A stretch of 64,000 nt of DNA from NCBI RefSeq assembly GCF_012027305.1, contig NZ_SNUF01000001.1:1240001-1304000 (forward strand), written 5' to 3'. Origin of the DNA: Thermococcus sp. MAR1. GTDB taxonomy: Archaea > Methanobacteriota_B > Thermococci > Thermococcales > Thermococcaceae. Position 1 is the stretch's first letter. Each line of letters opens with the position of its first letter. The position numbers and the translations under genes were made by a program. Shown here in pieces: positions 1 through 9,558 of the stretch. Under the pieces are notes generated by a model that searched no databases, was not told the origin of the DNA, and saw only the letters and a list, made by a program, of their open reading frames with translations.

Positions 1-1445
1 TCGGTGAGCTTCCTCTGCTTGTAGGGCAGGCCGGAGTGGTAGGGCTTGGCTTTAAGGCCTTTGCTCGTGAGGTAAGCCGCTAATTCGTGCGTCCTCTTGC
101 GCGAGAAGGTGAAGACTATCGTCTGCCCCCGGTAGCCCTGCGGGGATTTCCTCATCGCCTCGGCCCGGCAGAGGTTGGCTATGTGCCTCCACTTTTCCGA
201 TTCGTTCCGCGCTATAATTATGTGCCTCTCTAAATCAACCGGTCTCTCGTCGTACAGGACAAGCTTCAACCCGAGTTCCCTGGCCAGCTCGTCAGGGTTT
301 CCAACGGTCGCAGAGAGGCCTATGAACTGGGCATTTGGGTAGAGCCTCCTTAAGCGAGCTATTAAACCGTCCAGCCTCGGCCCGCGCTCTTCGTCGTCAA
401 GGGTGTGTATCTCGTCTATCACGATTGTTCCAACGTTACCGATTTTTCTTCCTGCCCTCAACAGGTAGTCTATTCCCTCGTAGGTTCCGACGATTATGTC
501 CGCGTCTATCCCAGTATCAACCACAACCAGCTCGTCCCGGGTCTTTATGCGGCTCATGCCAACCCTTATCGCCACGCGGAGGCCGAGCTTGGAATAGCGC
601 CGCTTGAAGTCCTCGTACTTCTGGTTGGCCAGAGCGACCAGCGGGACGAGGAAGAGGAGCTTTTTGCCTTTCATGGCCTTGGGGACACCTGCCAGCTCGC
701 CGATGAGGGTTTTACCGCTCGCGGTGGCGGAAACCACGAGTAAGCTTTCGCCCTCAAGGAGGCCGTTCTTTACAGCCAAACTCTGGACCGGGAGAAGTTC
801 GTTAACGCCTTCAGCTTTGAGAACGGATTTAAACTTCTCGGGAAGCGGGAGCTCGTCAACCTTTACCTTCTCCACCCTGAGATGCTTGGCCTTCAGCTCG
901 TCCCACTTTGTTACCTCCGGGTGCCTCGTCGGGTCGAAGCGCGGGTCAAAGGCGTAGAGAACCTTATCGAGGTCCCTGAACCTGTCAAGGAGCTTCTTCG
1001 CCTGGTCGAACATGGCAACGCTCTTGAACCTGAAGCGGAGCTCTCTCTTCAGTTCGTCCTCGGCACAGCGCTCGCAGATGTACTCGTTGTGGTATTTTAT
1101 CCTGTTCCCCTCGGTGAGGACGGTTATCCTGCCATCGAGGAGGCAGAGGCGGCATAGCTCGGCTTTTTCAACCCTCTTGTTTTGAAGCCTCCGCTTGAAG
1201 TAGTCCTCCCACTCGCCCGCATTAACGAGGACGATTCTTGCTTGACGAAGAAGCTTCTCAATCTCCTTGGGATTGCGATACTGACTCCCCTCAAGAACTT
1301 TGAAGAGCCTCCCCTCGCGCATTATGAAGCGGTATATAGCATCTGCCTTGAGGTTTCTCATCTGTGAGAGCTTTTCGGGCTCGTTCTCGATGAAAAATGC
1401 CTCAAGCTCGTTCTTCTTCCTCCCTGGTCTCACGACGAAGAGCAT
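1..1445 (-). CDS. Ski2-like DEAD/DEAH-box helicase (3' part cut off by window edge)
   Basis: This superfamily-2 helicase reads leftward off the window, so the C-terminal part is missing; about 481 residues are visible. An N-terminal region has a four-cysteine cluster (CRLC, then CERC some 20 residues later) that looks like a zinc finger. The ATPase core follows with a Walker A-like SATASGKT, a DEIH Walker B box, SAT motif III and the start of the second RecA domain. The layout resembles archaeal Hel308/Ski2-type DNA or RNA helicases, but the exact substrate cannot be read. The ATG at 1445 is preceded by GGCGGTGGG. It lies 21 nt downstream of the Lrp-type regulator on the same strand, so the two may be cotranscribed. 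Confidence 0.85.
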   Translation of the reverse strand, partial: MLFVVRPGRKKNELEAFFIENEPEKLSQMRNLKADAIYRFIMREGRLFKVLEGSQYRNPKEIEKLLRQARIVLVNAGEWEDYFKRRLQNKRVEKAELCRLCLLDGRITVLTEGNRIKYHNEYICERCAEDELKRELRFRFKSVAMFDQAKKLLDRFRDLDKVLYAFDPRFDPTRHPEVTKWDELKAKHLRVEKVKVDELPLPEKFKSVLKAEGVNELLPVQSLAVKNGLLEGESLLVVSATASGKTLIGELAGVPKAMKGKKLLFLVPLVALANQKYEDFKRRYSKLGLRVAIRVGMSRIKTRDELVVVDTGIDADIIVGTYEGIDYLLRAGRKIGNVGTIVIDEIHTLDDEERGPRLDGLIARLRRLYPNAQFIGLSATVGNPDELARELGLKLVLYDERPVDLERHIIIARNESEKWRHIANLCRAEAMRKSPQGYRGQTIVFTFSRKRTHELAAYLTSKGLKAKPYHSGLPYKQRKLT

Positions 1446-1466
1446 TCCCACCGCCTCGCCAAGCGA

Positions 1467-1940
1467 TCAGCGCCTCTTGCCCTCACTGGACACCCAGTTC
1501 TCCTTGAAGGTGTCTATTATGAGCGTAACCTCCACCCGCTCAAGGTTTTTGCCAAAGAACCGTTTGAGCCTTCCGGCGAAGGCCTTGACTTCATCTGTAT
1601 CGTGGAAGCTCGCCCTCACGAGTATCTGCCTCTCGCCGCTGCGCCGGTAGAGGCTCTGAACTTCCTCCAGCCGAGCAATCCGCCTCAGAATTGGGTCAAC
1701 GGTGTGGTCGTCTATGGCAAGCTTCAGCTCAAAGAACGCCTGAACGTATTCGTCGAGGAAAGCAGGGTCAACGATGGCTGAGTAGCCCCTAATTGCCCCG
1801 AGCTTCTCCAGCTTTTCTACCCTGTTCTTCACGCTCGCTGGGGATAGGCCAACCCTCTTCCCGAGCTCTGTGAGGGTTATCCTGCCCTCCTTCCGGAGGA
1901 TTCTGAGTATCTCCCTGTCCTTCTCGTCTATTCCCGGCAT
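1467..1940 (-). CDS. Lrp/AsnC-family transcriptional regulator
   Basis: A 157-residue protein with an N-terminal winged helix-turn-helix (DKDREILRILRKEG-like helix, then LTELGKRVGLSPASVKNRV) and a C-terminal RAM-type alpha/beta domain, the standard Lrp/AsnC layout and size. Such proteins form dimers or octamers, bind small effectors such as amino acids at the RAM domain, and control amino-acid and energy metabolism genes. I prefer the ATG at 1940 to the GTG three codons upstream because GGTGGAG sits just before it as a ribosome binding site and would overlap the GTG. The effector and regulon cannot be inferred. It sits between tyrS and a helicase gene, all on minus. Confidence 0.9.
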   Translation of the reverse strand: MPGIDEKDREILRILRKEGRITLTELGKRVGLSPASVKNRVEKLEKLGAIRGYSAIVDPAFLDEYVQAFFELKLAIDDHTVDPILRRIARLEEVQSLYRRSGERQILVRASFHDTDEVKAFAGRLKRFFGKNLERVEVTLIIDTFKENWVSSEGKRR

Positions 1941-1970
1941 CGGCTCCACCAGCTAAAAGGGAAGGAAAAA

Positions 1971-3098
1971 TCAGCGGGTAATCTTTATCTCCCGCATCAG
2001 CTCAAGGGGCTCCGGGTTCCTCTCGAAGTAGTCCCTGACCGGCTTGAGGAGCTCGATGAGGTACTCAGCGACCGCGTTCTTCAAATCGAGCGGGTGGAGC
2101 TTGCCCTCGGCGAAGTCCCTCTTGAGCTCCTCAATGGTCGTGTAGGTGACGTCGCCGCCGAACTTGGCCGGTCTGTGGATTGTGAACTCGACTGGTTCTT
2201 CACGGAAGATTATGTACTCGGCCCAATCTAAAACCGGGTTGTACTTGACCTCCTTAGCGGGGCAGAAGGCCTTCCTGAGTTTTTGCTTTATCTCCTCCGG
2301 CGTGTCGTGGATAAATACAGCGGAGTAGGGCTTGCTCTTGCTCATCTTCATCTGGGTCTTCAGCTCTTTGAACTGCTCCTCGCTCTCTATCGGCCAGACC
2401 GGCGGTTCCTGAAGGCCGAGCAGGAGGTGGTGGTGCAGAGCGACCGGCTTAAGCTTCTCCCCCTTCCACTCAAGGGGATGATATTTCAGCTTTTGAGCGA
2501 CTTCAATCGCTATAACGTGGGCCTTCCTCTGGTCCATTCCGGCGTGGGCTATCGTAACTCCCTGGTAGAAAATGTCAGCCACCTGCATCGCCGGGTAAAT
2601 CAGCTTGGCGAAGTCTATGGCCTCACCCATCTGCCTGCCCATTATCGTTATGGAGCGCATCATTCTCGCGAGGGTAACGTTCTTGGAGATGTCTATGACG
2701 GTCTGCCAGTAGTCACCTTTCTCCAGTATCTCGCTGGCCAGAACGAACTCGACCTTTTCCGGGTCGCCGCCCATTACCTTAATGCTCTGCTTCATGCCCT
2801 CCTTGAAGTAGCTCAGCGCGACCTTCTGGATGACCTCAAGGTCTCCACCGAGCTTGTCGTTTATCCAGCTGTGCCAGTCAGCTAAGAAAATTCTCGTCTT
2901 GATTCCAGCCTTCTGAAGGTCGGCTATCTTCGCCCCGGCCATCAAACCGGTTCCCAGATGAATGTAACCGCTTATCTCAAATCCGATGTAGTGCTGCATC
3001 GGAACGCCGACTTCGAGCAGGTGCCTGAGGTTTTCCTCGGTCAGGAGCTCCTCCGTGGGCTTTCTCTTGATAAGCTCTATCCTTCTCTCAATGTCCAT
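1971..3098 (-). CDS. tyrS: Tyrosine--tRNA ligase
   Basis: Class I aminoacyl-tRNA synthetase charging tRNA-Tyr. The Rossmann fold carries the HIGH-type motif HLGTG at residues 47-51 and the KMSKS loop as MSKSKP in the last third. The protein is 375 residues from the ATG at 3098, the usual archaeal TyrRS length, and closely resembles my memory of the Pyrococcus horikoshii enzyme along its whole length. The start is fixed by GGTGGTGAGT directly upstream; the reading frame extends a few codons further to a TTG, which would overlap this site. It lacks the separate C-terminal tRNA-binding domain of bacterial TyrRS, as expected for archaea. Confidence 0.96.
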   Translation of the reverse strand: MDIERRIELIKRKPTEELLTEENLRHLLEVGVPMQHYIGFEISGYIHLGTGLMAGAKIADLQKAGIKTRIFLADWHSWINDKLGGDLEVIQKVALSYFKEGMKQSIKVMGGDPEKVEFVLASEILEKGDYWQTVIDISKNVTLARMMRSITIMGRQMGEAIDFAKLIYPAMQVADIFYQGVTIAHAGMDQRKAHVIAIEVAQKLKYHPLEWKGEKLKPVALHHHLLLGLQEPPVWPIESEEQFKELKTQMKMSKSKPYSAVFIHDTPEEIKQKLRKAFCPAKEVKYNPVLDWAEYIIFREEPVEFTIHRPAKFGGDVTYTTIEELKRDFAEGKLHPLDLKNAVAEYLIELLKPVRDYFERNPEPLELMREIKITR

Positions 3099-3177
3099 AC
3101 TCACCACCAAGCCCAGAACGGTATAAGCCTTTAAGGACTTTACGGAACTTTTTCGAGACTGTTAAAGTTCAGATTCA

Positions 3178-3190
3178 TAAGATTTATAAC
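3178..3190 (+). promoter_or_regulatory. TATA promoter of the CGP-CTERM gene
   Basis: AAGATTTATAACT lies about 35-40 nt upstream of the ATG at 3221, the correct distance for an archaeal TATA box plus a short leader that still contains the GGTGAT ribosome binding site. Confidence 0.55.
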
Positions 3191-3220
3191 TCCCTGAGCC
3201 TTAAATACCCCGGTGATACC

Positions 3221-4267
3221 ATGAGGAAGGCTGCAATAATACTTGCGGTGTTTGTTTTCTTTGGAGTGTTTGGATTTGCCATGGCCAGTGCCACCACCAT
3301 CGGTGTTGACCTCTCCCATGGTGAAAGCGACAAGGGCCTGGCAGTGCTGACGGACAAGAACGGCAACGTCCTCGCCGAGGGAATGATCAAGACCATAACG
3401 GATGTCAACTGGGTTTACATCGGTGACCCCGCTCTCGCGGACCAGCTTGGAATACAGAGCGTCGGCGAGAAGATAACAGCCGATGCCCTCAAGGACGTTG
3501 ACTTCCTTATCATAGGCCAGCCCAGCCAGCCCTTCAGCAACGACGAGATAAAGGCCCTGGAAGACTGGTGGAACCAGGGCGGAAAGATCCTTTGGGTTGC
3601 GGCTGACAGCGACTACGGCGACGGTAAGGACAGGATTGACTACGCCGACTCAATTCTCGACGCCCTTGGAGTTCACCTGAGGGTTGATCAGGCTTCAGTT
3701 GAAGACGCCACCAGCAACGCTGGCGCTGGCTACCGTGTCGTCGGTCTCGTTAATCCCGAAGCCAACACCCCGAACAAAGATATGCTCACCAAGGACCTCA
3801 AGAACGGTGGAAAGGTTCTCTTCCACGGCCCGGGTGTCGTCGCTTACGTTGACGACGACGGCAACTGGAAACCGATACCGGGTGGAGGAGGCATCGAGAA
3901 CGTCTACGTCATCGTCACCAGCAGCGGTGATGGACAGATAGTTGAGAACACCGACCCAGCGGCCCAGGCCTACACCGCCGGTTCAACCGGCCAGTTCCCG
4001 CTCATGGCGGTTGAGGTTTTCCCAGACAAGAAGAACGTCCTCATCGTCAGCGGTGAGACCCCCTACGGCGGCTACGAGCCCATGTGGAGCCCGACCTACC
4101 ACGGCGTTGACCTCGACGGCCCGCAGTTCGTCACCAACTTCATCCACTGGGCCATCAACCTCCAGCAGAGCCTTGGCAAGGAGGAGGGTGGCGGAAGCAC
4201 CTGCGGTCCGGCCGCTCTCGTCGGACTCGCCCTCATACCAATCGCCCTCTACAGGAGGAAGAGGTGA
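3221..4267 (+). CDS. Secreted CGP-CTERM surface protein, possible GATase/DUF4350-like fold
   Basis: A 348-residue exported protein. It begins with a signal peptide (MRKAAIILAVFVFFGVFGFAMA) and ends with a glycine/serine linker, TCGPAALVG, a hydrophobic helix and RRKR. This is the CGP-CTERM signal used by Thermococcales to anchor or process surface proteins, probably by lipid modification of the cysteine. The middle contains an alpha/beta region (DVDFLIIGQPSQPFS, then LEDWWNQGGKILWVA) that recalls DUF4350/GATase1-like domains; this is inference. It stands just upstream of a binding-protein ABC importer and may act with it at the cell surface. The start has GGTGAT seven bases upstream. Substrate unknown. 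Confidence 0.85.
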   Translation: MRKAAIILAVFVFFGVFGFAMASATTIGVDLSHGESDKGLAVLTDKNGNVLAEGMIKTITDVNWVYIGDPALADQLGIQSVGEKITADALKDVDFLIIGQPSQPFSNDEIKALEDWWNQGGKILWVAADSDYGDGKDRIDYADSILDALGVHLRVDQASVEDATSNAGAGYRVVGLVNPEANTPNKDMLTKDLKNGGKVLFHGPGVVAYVDDDGNWKPIPGGGGIENVYVIVTSSGDGQIVENTDPAAQAYTAGSTGQFPLMAVEVFPDKKNVLIVSGETPYGGYEPMWSPTYHGVDLDGPQFVTNFIHWAINLQQSLGKEEGGGSTCGPAALVGLALIPIALYRRKR

Positions 4268-4285
4268 ATCTTTCCTCTTTTTCTT
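4268..4285 (+). terminator. T-rich transcription terminator after the CGP-CTERM gene
   Basis: Directly after the stop codon the plus strand carries a pyrimidine-rich stretch with a run of five T (CCTCTTTTTCTTT), typical of intrinsic termination in archaea. No hairpin is needed for such sites. Confidence 0.45.
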
Positions 4286-4359
4286 TAGCCCCTTGAACCA
4301 TTAATTTTTTATTGAGTTTGAGGAACTTCCACTGATTAAACATAACTGGGTGATAAACC

Positions 4360-5799
4360 ATGAAGAAATGGGCCTCATTCGGTCTTATCCTGCTTCTTGC
4401 CCTCAGTGTTGTAGCCAGCGGCTGCATCAGTGGCGGCGGTGGCGAAAGCAGCGGCATAACCCTCGTTATCGTCACCAGACACGACGCCACCATACAGTAC
4501 ATGGCCAAGCAGGCCTTCCTTCAGAGCGACATAGCCAAACAGTACAACATCAAGGACCTCAAGTTCATCAAAGTTCCCAAGAGCCTCTGGCCGAGCTATA
4601 TCGAGAAAGGAGCTGACGTTGGGTGGGGCGGAGGTCCGACCCTATTCGACGACCTCTACAAGGCCGGCTATCTCGCGCCGATAACGGACGAGAAGGTTCT
4701 CGGCCTCGTAGGCAACCAGATTCCGACCCAGCTCGCTGGAATGCCGATGATTAGAAAGGAAGGCGATAAGGTTTACTGGATAGCCGCAGCGCTTTCATCG
4801 TTCGGATTCACAGTCAACAAGGCCCAGCTCAAGAAATGGAACCTTCCGGTTCCGGAGAAGTGGGAGGATGTGGCCAGCGAGCAGTGGGCCCTCAATCCAC
4901 CCCAGTACGGCATAGCCGACCCAACTAGGAGCACGTCCAACACGAGGATTTACCAGATCATAGTCCAGGCATTCGGCTGGGACCAGGGCTGGCGCATAAT
5001 GACCCTCATAGCGGCCAACTCTAAGATATACATGCAGAGTGACGCCGTCAGGGATGCTGTTATAAACGGCGAGATAGCGGCTGGAAACACCATTGACTTC
5101 TACGGCTACACCGCCATGCAGCAGAACCCTGACTGCCAGTACATAGTCCCGAAGGGAGAGAGCATCATCAACGGCGACCCGATAGCTCTCCTCAAGAACG
5201 CCCAGCACCCGGAGGCGGCGCAGGCCTTCATTTACTGGGTTCTCACCGAGGGTCAGGCGGTCTGGATGAGCCCCGACGTCAACAGACTCCCGATCAACCC
5301 GAACATCTTCGACATGAAGATAACCAAGACCTACGCTGACGTCATATTCAAGGGCCAGCACGAGGGACAGACCTACGGTCAGGTCAGGCCAGCCCTCAAG
5401 AAGGCGTACCAGGACGCCATAAACGCCCAGGGAATACCCTTCGACGACAAGCGTGCCCTTGAGACCGTCAGCGCACTTCAGTACTACTTCAAGGCCACCC
5501 TCGTTGATCCGAACCAGAAGCTCCACGATGCCTGGGTTGCCATAGTGCAGGCATACAAGGACGGCAAGATAACCAAGGAGCAGTTCGAGCAACTCAAGGA
5601 CGAGCTCACTGCCCCGATACAGTTTAAGGACCCCGAGACCGGCCAGATGGTCACCTTCACCGAGGAGTACGCCAAGAAGATAAACGACAAGATAACCAAA
5701 GATAGGAACTTCCAGGACCAGCTCGTCCAGGAGTGGCGCCAGGCTGCCGGCAACAAGTATGACAAGGTCCTTCAGAACCTTCAGAGCATGACCGGTTAA
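4360..5799 (+). CDS. ABC transporter substrate-binding lipoprotein
   Basis: A 479-residue extracellular solute-binding protein. A signal peptide ends in a lipobox-like VVASGC, with Cys22 as the predicted lipidated residue, followed by a glycine/serine linker. The body has the two-lobe periplasmic-binding-protein pattern related to iron(III), thiamine and polyamine binding proteins (LVIVTRHDATIQYMAKQAF near the start; WALNPPQYGIADPTRS in the middle). The C-terminal 100 or so residues extend beyond the usual family length. It is followed by a fused double permease and an ATPase, so it is the capture subunit of this importer. Iron or thiamine is the usual cargo for this architecture, but the substrate cannot be proved here. 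Confidence 0.9.
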   Translation: MKKWASFGLILLLALSVVASGCISGGGGESSGITLVIVTRHDATIQYMAKQAFLQSDIAKQYNIKDLKFIKVPKSLWPSYIEKGADVGWGGGPTLFDDLYKAGYLAPITDEKVLGLVGNQIPTQLAGMPMIRKEGDKVYWIAAALSSFGFTVNKAQLKKWNLPVPEKWEDVASEQWALNPPQYGIADPTRSTSNTRIYQIIVQAFGWDQGWRIMTLIAANSKIYMQSDAVRDAVINGEIAAGNTIDFYGYTAMQQNPDCQYIVPKGESIINGDPIALLKNAQHPEAAQAFIYWVLTEGQAVWMSPDVNRLPINPNIFDMKITKTYADVIFKGQHEGQTYGQVRPALKKAYQDAINAQGIPFDDKRALETVSALQYYFKATLVDPNQKLHDAWVAIVQAYKDGKITKEQFEQLKDELTAPIQFKDPETGQMVTFTEEYAKKINDKITKDRNFQDQLVQEWRQAAGNKYDKVLQNLQSMTG

Positions 5800-5821
5800 A
5801 TTTGATATCTCCCTGAATATT

Positions 5822-5840
5822 CCTTCCCCTTTTTTCCTCC
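5822..5840 (+). terminator. T-rich terminator after the binding-protein gene
   Basis: A run of six T in a pyrimidine tract (CCCCTTTTTTCCTCC) lies 25-40 nt after the stop. A new TATA box follows at about 5872-5884, so the permease and ATPase probably have their own transcript. Confidence 0.45.
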
Positions 5841-5870
5841 GTTTAGATACCGGCGAATCAACAAATTTTT

Positions 5871-5886
5871 GGAAATATTTAAATAG
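5871..5886 (+). promoter_or_regulatory. TATA promoter of the permease-ATPase transcript
   Basis: GGAAATATTTAAATAG is a good BRE/TATA match about 65 nt upstream of the permease start. It shows that the downstream importer genes need not depend on read-through from the binding-protein gene. Confidence 0.5.
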
Positions 5887-5945
5887 AGTCCACCTCGACC
5901 CAATCAGAGTGACCGGGAGTTCAAAACAACGGAGGTTGATGCTCG

Positions 5946-7787
5946 ATGAAGGTTAGCAAATGGAGCGAGAATCTCTTTGGAACGCCCATCTTTGACCCTG
6001 TCGTGACGACATCGTTCCTGTTCCCCCTCCTGTACCTAGTGGCTTTCCTCATAATACCCGTGCTCACTATGCTGGCCATCGCCTTCGAGTACAACGGACA
6101 CCTCTCATTCCACTGGTTCACCAGCATCCTGACGTCGGACTATTACATCAGTTTCAGACCGACGGGCGAATTCTACAGACTTATCACGATGCCCAACGGG
6201 GAGCAGATATACTACGTTCAGGGCGTTGACTTTGGAGTTATCTTAAACTCCCTGCTTGTCTCGATAAGTGTCATGATACTGACGACGATTCTCGGAACGA
6301 TATTCGCCTTCGTCATGGCCCGTTACGATTTTCCGGGCAAAAACATCGTTAGGATTCTCCTCTTCGTGCCCCTCCTTGTCACGCCGTTCGTCAACGTCTT
6401 CATCGTCAAGAAGATGTTCCTCCCCAACGGCCTCATTAACTGGCTGTTCTACGACATGCTTCACCTGTTTCCACACAGGATCGTCATCGATGGCCTAGTC
6501 GGCGTCATAGTGGCCCAGACCATGACCTACTACCCGATAGTCTACCTCAACGCCTACGCGAGCTTCATAAACATCGACCCCACCCTCGAGGAGCAGGCGG
6601 AGAACCTCGGAAGCAGCAGCTTCCACCTCTTCAGAACGGTCACCTTCCCGCTCGCCCTTCCGGGAATCGCGGCCGGTGCAACCCTCGTCGGCATATTCAG
6701 CCTTGAGGATCTCGCTGCACCCATAGTCTTCCAGGGCAACGCCCTAGCGAGAAAGCTCATGTCCTTCCAGATCTACAGCGCGTTCACCAGCGGTTTCAAC
6801 GTTGGCAGCCCTCAGCTTGCAGCACTCGCCCTGATAATGCTCACTATAGCCATCCTGATGTTCCTCGGCATCAGGAAGTACGTTAGCCTGCGCCAGTACG
6901 CGATGCTCAGCAAGGGCGGAAGGTGGAAGCCGCGCGTGGCCAAGCCAAAGGGCTGGCAGGCCGCTTTGATTTACCTCGTCGTCCTCCCGATGCTCCTCAT
7001 TTCGATATTCCCCCAGGTGGGTGTGGTTCTCCTCGCCTTCAGCGAGAGCTGGTCCGGAACCTGGCCCCAGGGCTTCACCACCTCCCATATCCAGAGCATC
7101 ATCACGCAGCCCGACATCGAGAGGGTTATAATGAACAGCGTGATGTATTCCACAGCGGCCATAATCGTCATCCTCCTGCTCTCGCTCACTGCATCCTACG
7201 CGTCCAGCAGGTTCAAGAAGAGCAAACTCGGCCCGGTTCTCGACAGCCTCTCGACCATCCCGATAGCGGTTCCGGGTATCGTCATAGCTATGAGCTATTT
7301 CTTCTTCTTCGCCAAGGTGTTCCCGAACACGCCGCTTGACCCCACCAACCTGCTCGGCTTCAACCCGGCAATGGTCCTAGTGCTGGCGTACTCCATAAGG
7401 CGTCTGCCCTTCGCAGCGCGCTCCATATCGGCGGGAATCCAGCAGGTGCACGTGTCCCTAGAGGAGGCGGCACTCAACCTTGGCGCCGGAAGGTGGAAGG
7501 CACTCACGGGAATCCTCATGCCGCTGATACTCCTGAACCTTCTCGGTGGTGCAATGCTGAGCTTCGTCTACTGTATGAGCGAGACCAGCGTTGGAATAAC
7601 GCTCGGTTCAATAAACCCCGAGTACTACCCGATAACCGCCAGAATGGTCGAGCTCATGACGAGCGCCGTTGGAAGCGCAAACCTCGCGGCCGCGCTCGGT
7701 GTCTTCCTCATGACCGTGCAAATCATAGCCATTGTCTTGGCGAACGTGATAACCAAGCAGAGGTACTCATTCATAGGTCTCACATGA
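5946..7787 (+). CDS. Fused double-domain ABC transporter permease
   Basis: A 613-residue inner-membrane protein with two MetI-type permease halves in one chain, about 12 membrane segments in all. Each half has an EAA coupling loop that contacts the ATPase: EEQAENLGSSSFHLF near residue 215 and LEEAALNLGAGRWKAL near 505. Such fusions are typical of iron(III) (AfuB/SfuB) and thiamine (ThiP) importers. The start at 5946 is supported by GGAGGTTGAT upstream. The stop overlaps the ribosome binding site of the ATPase gene, so the two are translationally linked. It forms the channel for the lipoprotein encoded upstream. Confidence 0.92.
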   Translation: MKVSKWSENLFGTPIFDPVVTTSFLFPLLYLVAFLIIPVLTMLAIAFEYNGHLSFHWFTSILTSDYYISFRPTGEFYRLITMPNGEQIYYVQGVDFGVILNSLLVSISVMILTTILGTIFAFVMARYDFPGKNIVRILLFVPLLVTPFVNVFIVKKMFLPNGLINWLFYDMLHLFPHRIVIDGLVGVIVAQTMTYYPIVYLNAYASFINIDPTLEEQAENLGSSSFHLFRTVTFPLALPGIAAGATLVGIFSLEDLAAPIVFQGNALARKLMSFQIYSAFTSGFNVGSPQLAALALIMLTIAILMFLGIRKYVSLRQYAMLSKGGRWKPRVAKPKGWQAALIYLVVLPMLLISIFPQVGVVLLAFSESWSGTWPQGFTTSHIQSIITQPDIERVIMNSVMYSTAAIIVILLLSLTASYASSRFKKSKLGPVLDSLSTIPIAVPGIVIAMSYFFFFAKVFPNTPLDPTNLLGFNPAMVLVLAYSIRRLPFAARSISAGIQQVHVSLEEAALNLGAGRWKALTGILMPLILLNLLGGAMLSFVYCMSETSVGITLGSINPEYYPITARMVELMTSAVGSANLAAALGVFLMTVQIIAIVLANVITKQRYSFIGLT

Positions 7788-7797
7788 GGTGGTTGGG

Positions 7798-8862
7798 ATG
7801 GTTGACGTCAAGCTTGAAAACATCGTTAAAACTTTCGGAGAAACCGTTGCCCTTAAGGGGATAGACCTTCACATAAAAGCCGGCGAGCTCTTCACACTGC
7901 TCGGACCGAGCGGCTGTGGAAAGTCAACAACGCTGAGAATAATAGCCGGCCTAGACTTCCCGGACAGCGGAACAATATACTTCGGAGACGAAGAGGTCAC
8001 CTATCTCCCCTCCAGCAAGCGTGGAGCGGTGCTCGTCTTCCAGAACTACGCCCTCTGGCCGCACATGACCGTATTCGACAACGTTGCCTACGGCCTAAAG
8101 CTCAAGAAGCTCTCCAAGGAGGAGATACGGAAGAAGGTGGAGTGGGCGCTTGAGCTGGTCAAGCTCAAAGGCTTCGAGGACCGCTATCCTACACAGCTTT
8201 CCGGTGGTCAGCAGCAGCGTGTTGCCATTGCCAGGGCCCTTGTGGTGGAGCCGAAGGTTCTCCTCCTGGACGAGCCGCTGAGCAACCTCGACGCGAAGCT
8301 ACGCCTTGAGATGCGTTCGGAGATAAGGAGAATCCAGCGCGAGCTCGGAATTACAGTTATCTACGTCACCCACGACCAGGAAGAGGCCATGGCCATAAGC
8401 GACAGGATTGCCGTCATGAACGTCGGAACTGTCGAGCAGGTCGGAACGCCGAAGGAGATATACGAGAGCCCCAGGACCGAGTTCGTGGCAAGTTTCATGG
8501 GCAAGACCAACGTTATCCCGGCCAAGGTCGTGGAGAGGGAAGGCGACAAAGTCACTGTTGAATTCGAGGGTATAAGGCTCGACGGCCTTCACTACACAGA
8601 CAAGAGCGACGACGTTGTCATAGTCATCAGGCCCGAGAGGATACAGCTCAAACCGACTGAGAATGCAGTTTCCTTCACGGGAACCGTCGACCTCATCGAG
8701 TACTACGGCTTCTTCACCGAGGTCGTTGGCCTCTTCGGGGACACCAGGATAATTGCCAGGACGATAAGCGACAGGGAAGTCGCCAATCTGAGACCAACTC
8801 AGCCAGTGACCTTCTACGTCGAGAGGGATGACATAATCGTCCTTCCAAAGCAGCAGCTTTAA
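7798..8862 (+). CDS. ABC transporter ATP-binding protein with TOBE domain
   Basis: A 354-residue ATPase that powers the adjacent importer. Walker A is GPSGCGKST, the signature motif is LSGGQQQR, Walker B is LLLDEP and the switch histidine is in VTHDQ. About 120 further residues form a C-terminal TOBE-type regulatory region, as in the AfuC/PotA/UgpC group. The frame opens at a GTG (7789) right after the permease stop, but GGTGGT there is the ribosome binding site, so the ATG at 7798 is the better start. It follows the permease by only 10 nt. Confidence 0.95.
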   Translation: MVDVKLENIVKTFGETVALKGIDLHIKAGELFTLLGPSGCGKSTTLRIIAGLDFPDSGTIYFGDEEVTYLPSSKRGAVLVFQNYALWPHMTVFDNVAYGLKLKKLSKEEIRKKVEWALELVKLKGFEDRYPTQLSGGQQQRVAIARALVVEPKVLLLDEPLSNLDAKLRLEMRSEIRRIQRELGITVIYVTHDQEEAMAISDRIAVMNVGTVEQVGTPKEIYESPRTEFVASFMGKTNVIPAKVVEREGDKVTVEFEGIRLDGLHYTDKSDDVVIVIRPERIQLKPTENAVSFTGTVDLIEYYGFFTEVVGLFGDTRIIARTISDREVANLRPTQPVTFYVERDDIIVLPKQQL

Positions 8863-8894
8863 ATCCCCCTTTTCTATTCCCCTTTGGTGGTCGG

Positions 8895-9494
8895 ATGCTG
8901 GAGCTGTTTAAAGAGGGGCAGGTTTACGAGGTTCTTCTGGTCACCAAGTCAAACGTCACCCCAGTAGGAGTTGTGAGGAGAGGAAACAGACTGTTCTTCA
9001 GGCTCTTCGGCGGAAAGAGCGCAGAGGAGCTTAAGGAGTGCCCCTACGCATCGATACAGATAACCAACGACGCCGAACTCTTGGTGAAGTTAGGACTGAA
9101 CTTTCCGGTGAACCTTGAGTTTGAGGGAATCGAAAATTTCAGGTGGATAAAAGGACTACCCGGGTTCTACGGAAGGGTTGATGCCCACGAAGAGCCATAC
9201 GAGGACGAGCTTGGAGAGACTATGATTCTTGTGTGCTCCATGACCCCCGAGGGGGAGATAAGCGGAAATCTCCCGAGCAGGCCCCTCAGCAGGGCGGACT
9301 GCATGCTGATAGAGATGGCCGTTGATCTGACGCGACTCATCGTTGCCGTCGGTTCTGGAAAGAGAGAGCTATCGCTGAAGCTGGCTGAGAAAATAGATGA
9401 AAACTACGGCCTCTATCTTCGTTTCGGCGGAGGTTCAGAGACTGCGGAGAGAATCGTGGCATGGAAAAGGGAACTGCTGAGGGAAGTCCAGTAA
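8895..9494 (+). CDS. DUF447-like (flavin-reductase-fold) protein
   Basis: A 199-residue soluble protein. The N-terminal pattern VLLVTKSNVTPVGVVRRG is typical of DUF447, a small archaeal and bacterial family with a split-barrel, FMN-binding-like fold; no reaction is established. It is 32 nt after the importer ATPase with its own GGTGGTCGG site, so it is probably the last gene of that operon. A role in handling or reducing the imported substrate is conceivable but is only inference. Family assignment is from pattern memory. Confidence 0.7.
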   Translation: MLELFKEGQVYEVLLVTKSNVTPVGVVRRGNRLFFRLFGGKSAEELKECPYASIQITNDAELLVKLGLNFPVNLEFEGIENFRWIKGLPGFYGRVDAHEEPYEDELGETMILVCSMTPEGEISGNLPSRPLSRADCMLIEMAVDLTRLIVAVGSGKRELSLKLAEKIDENYGLYLRFGGGSETAERIVAWKRELLREVQ

Positions 9495-9558
9495 AGACCT
9501 TCCAGATATGGGAAGGAAAGCTTATAATTGAGTTGTGCCACCTCTTCTTGGTGATACC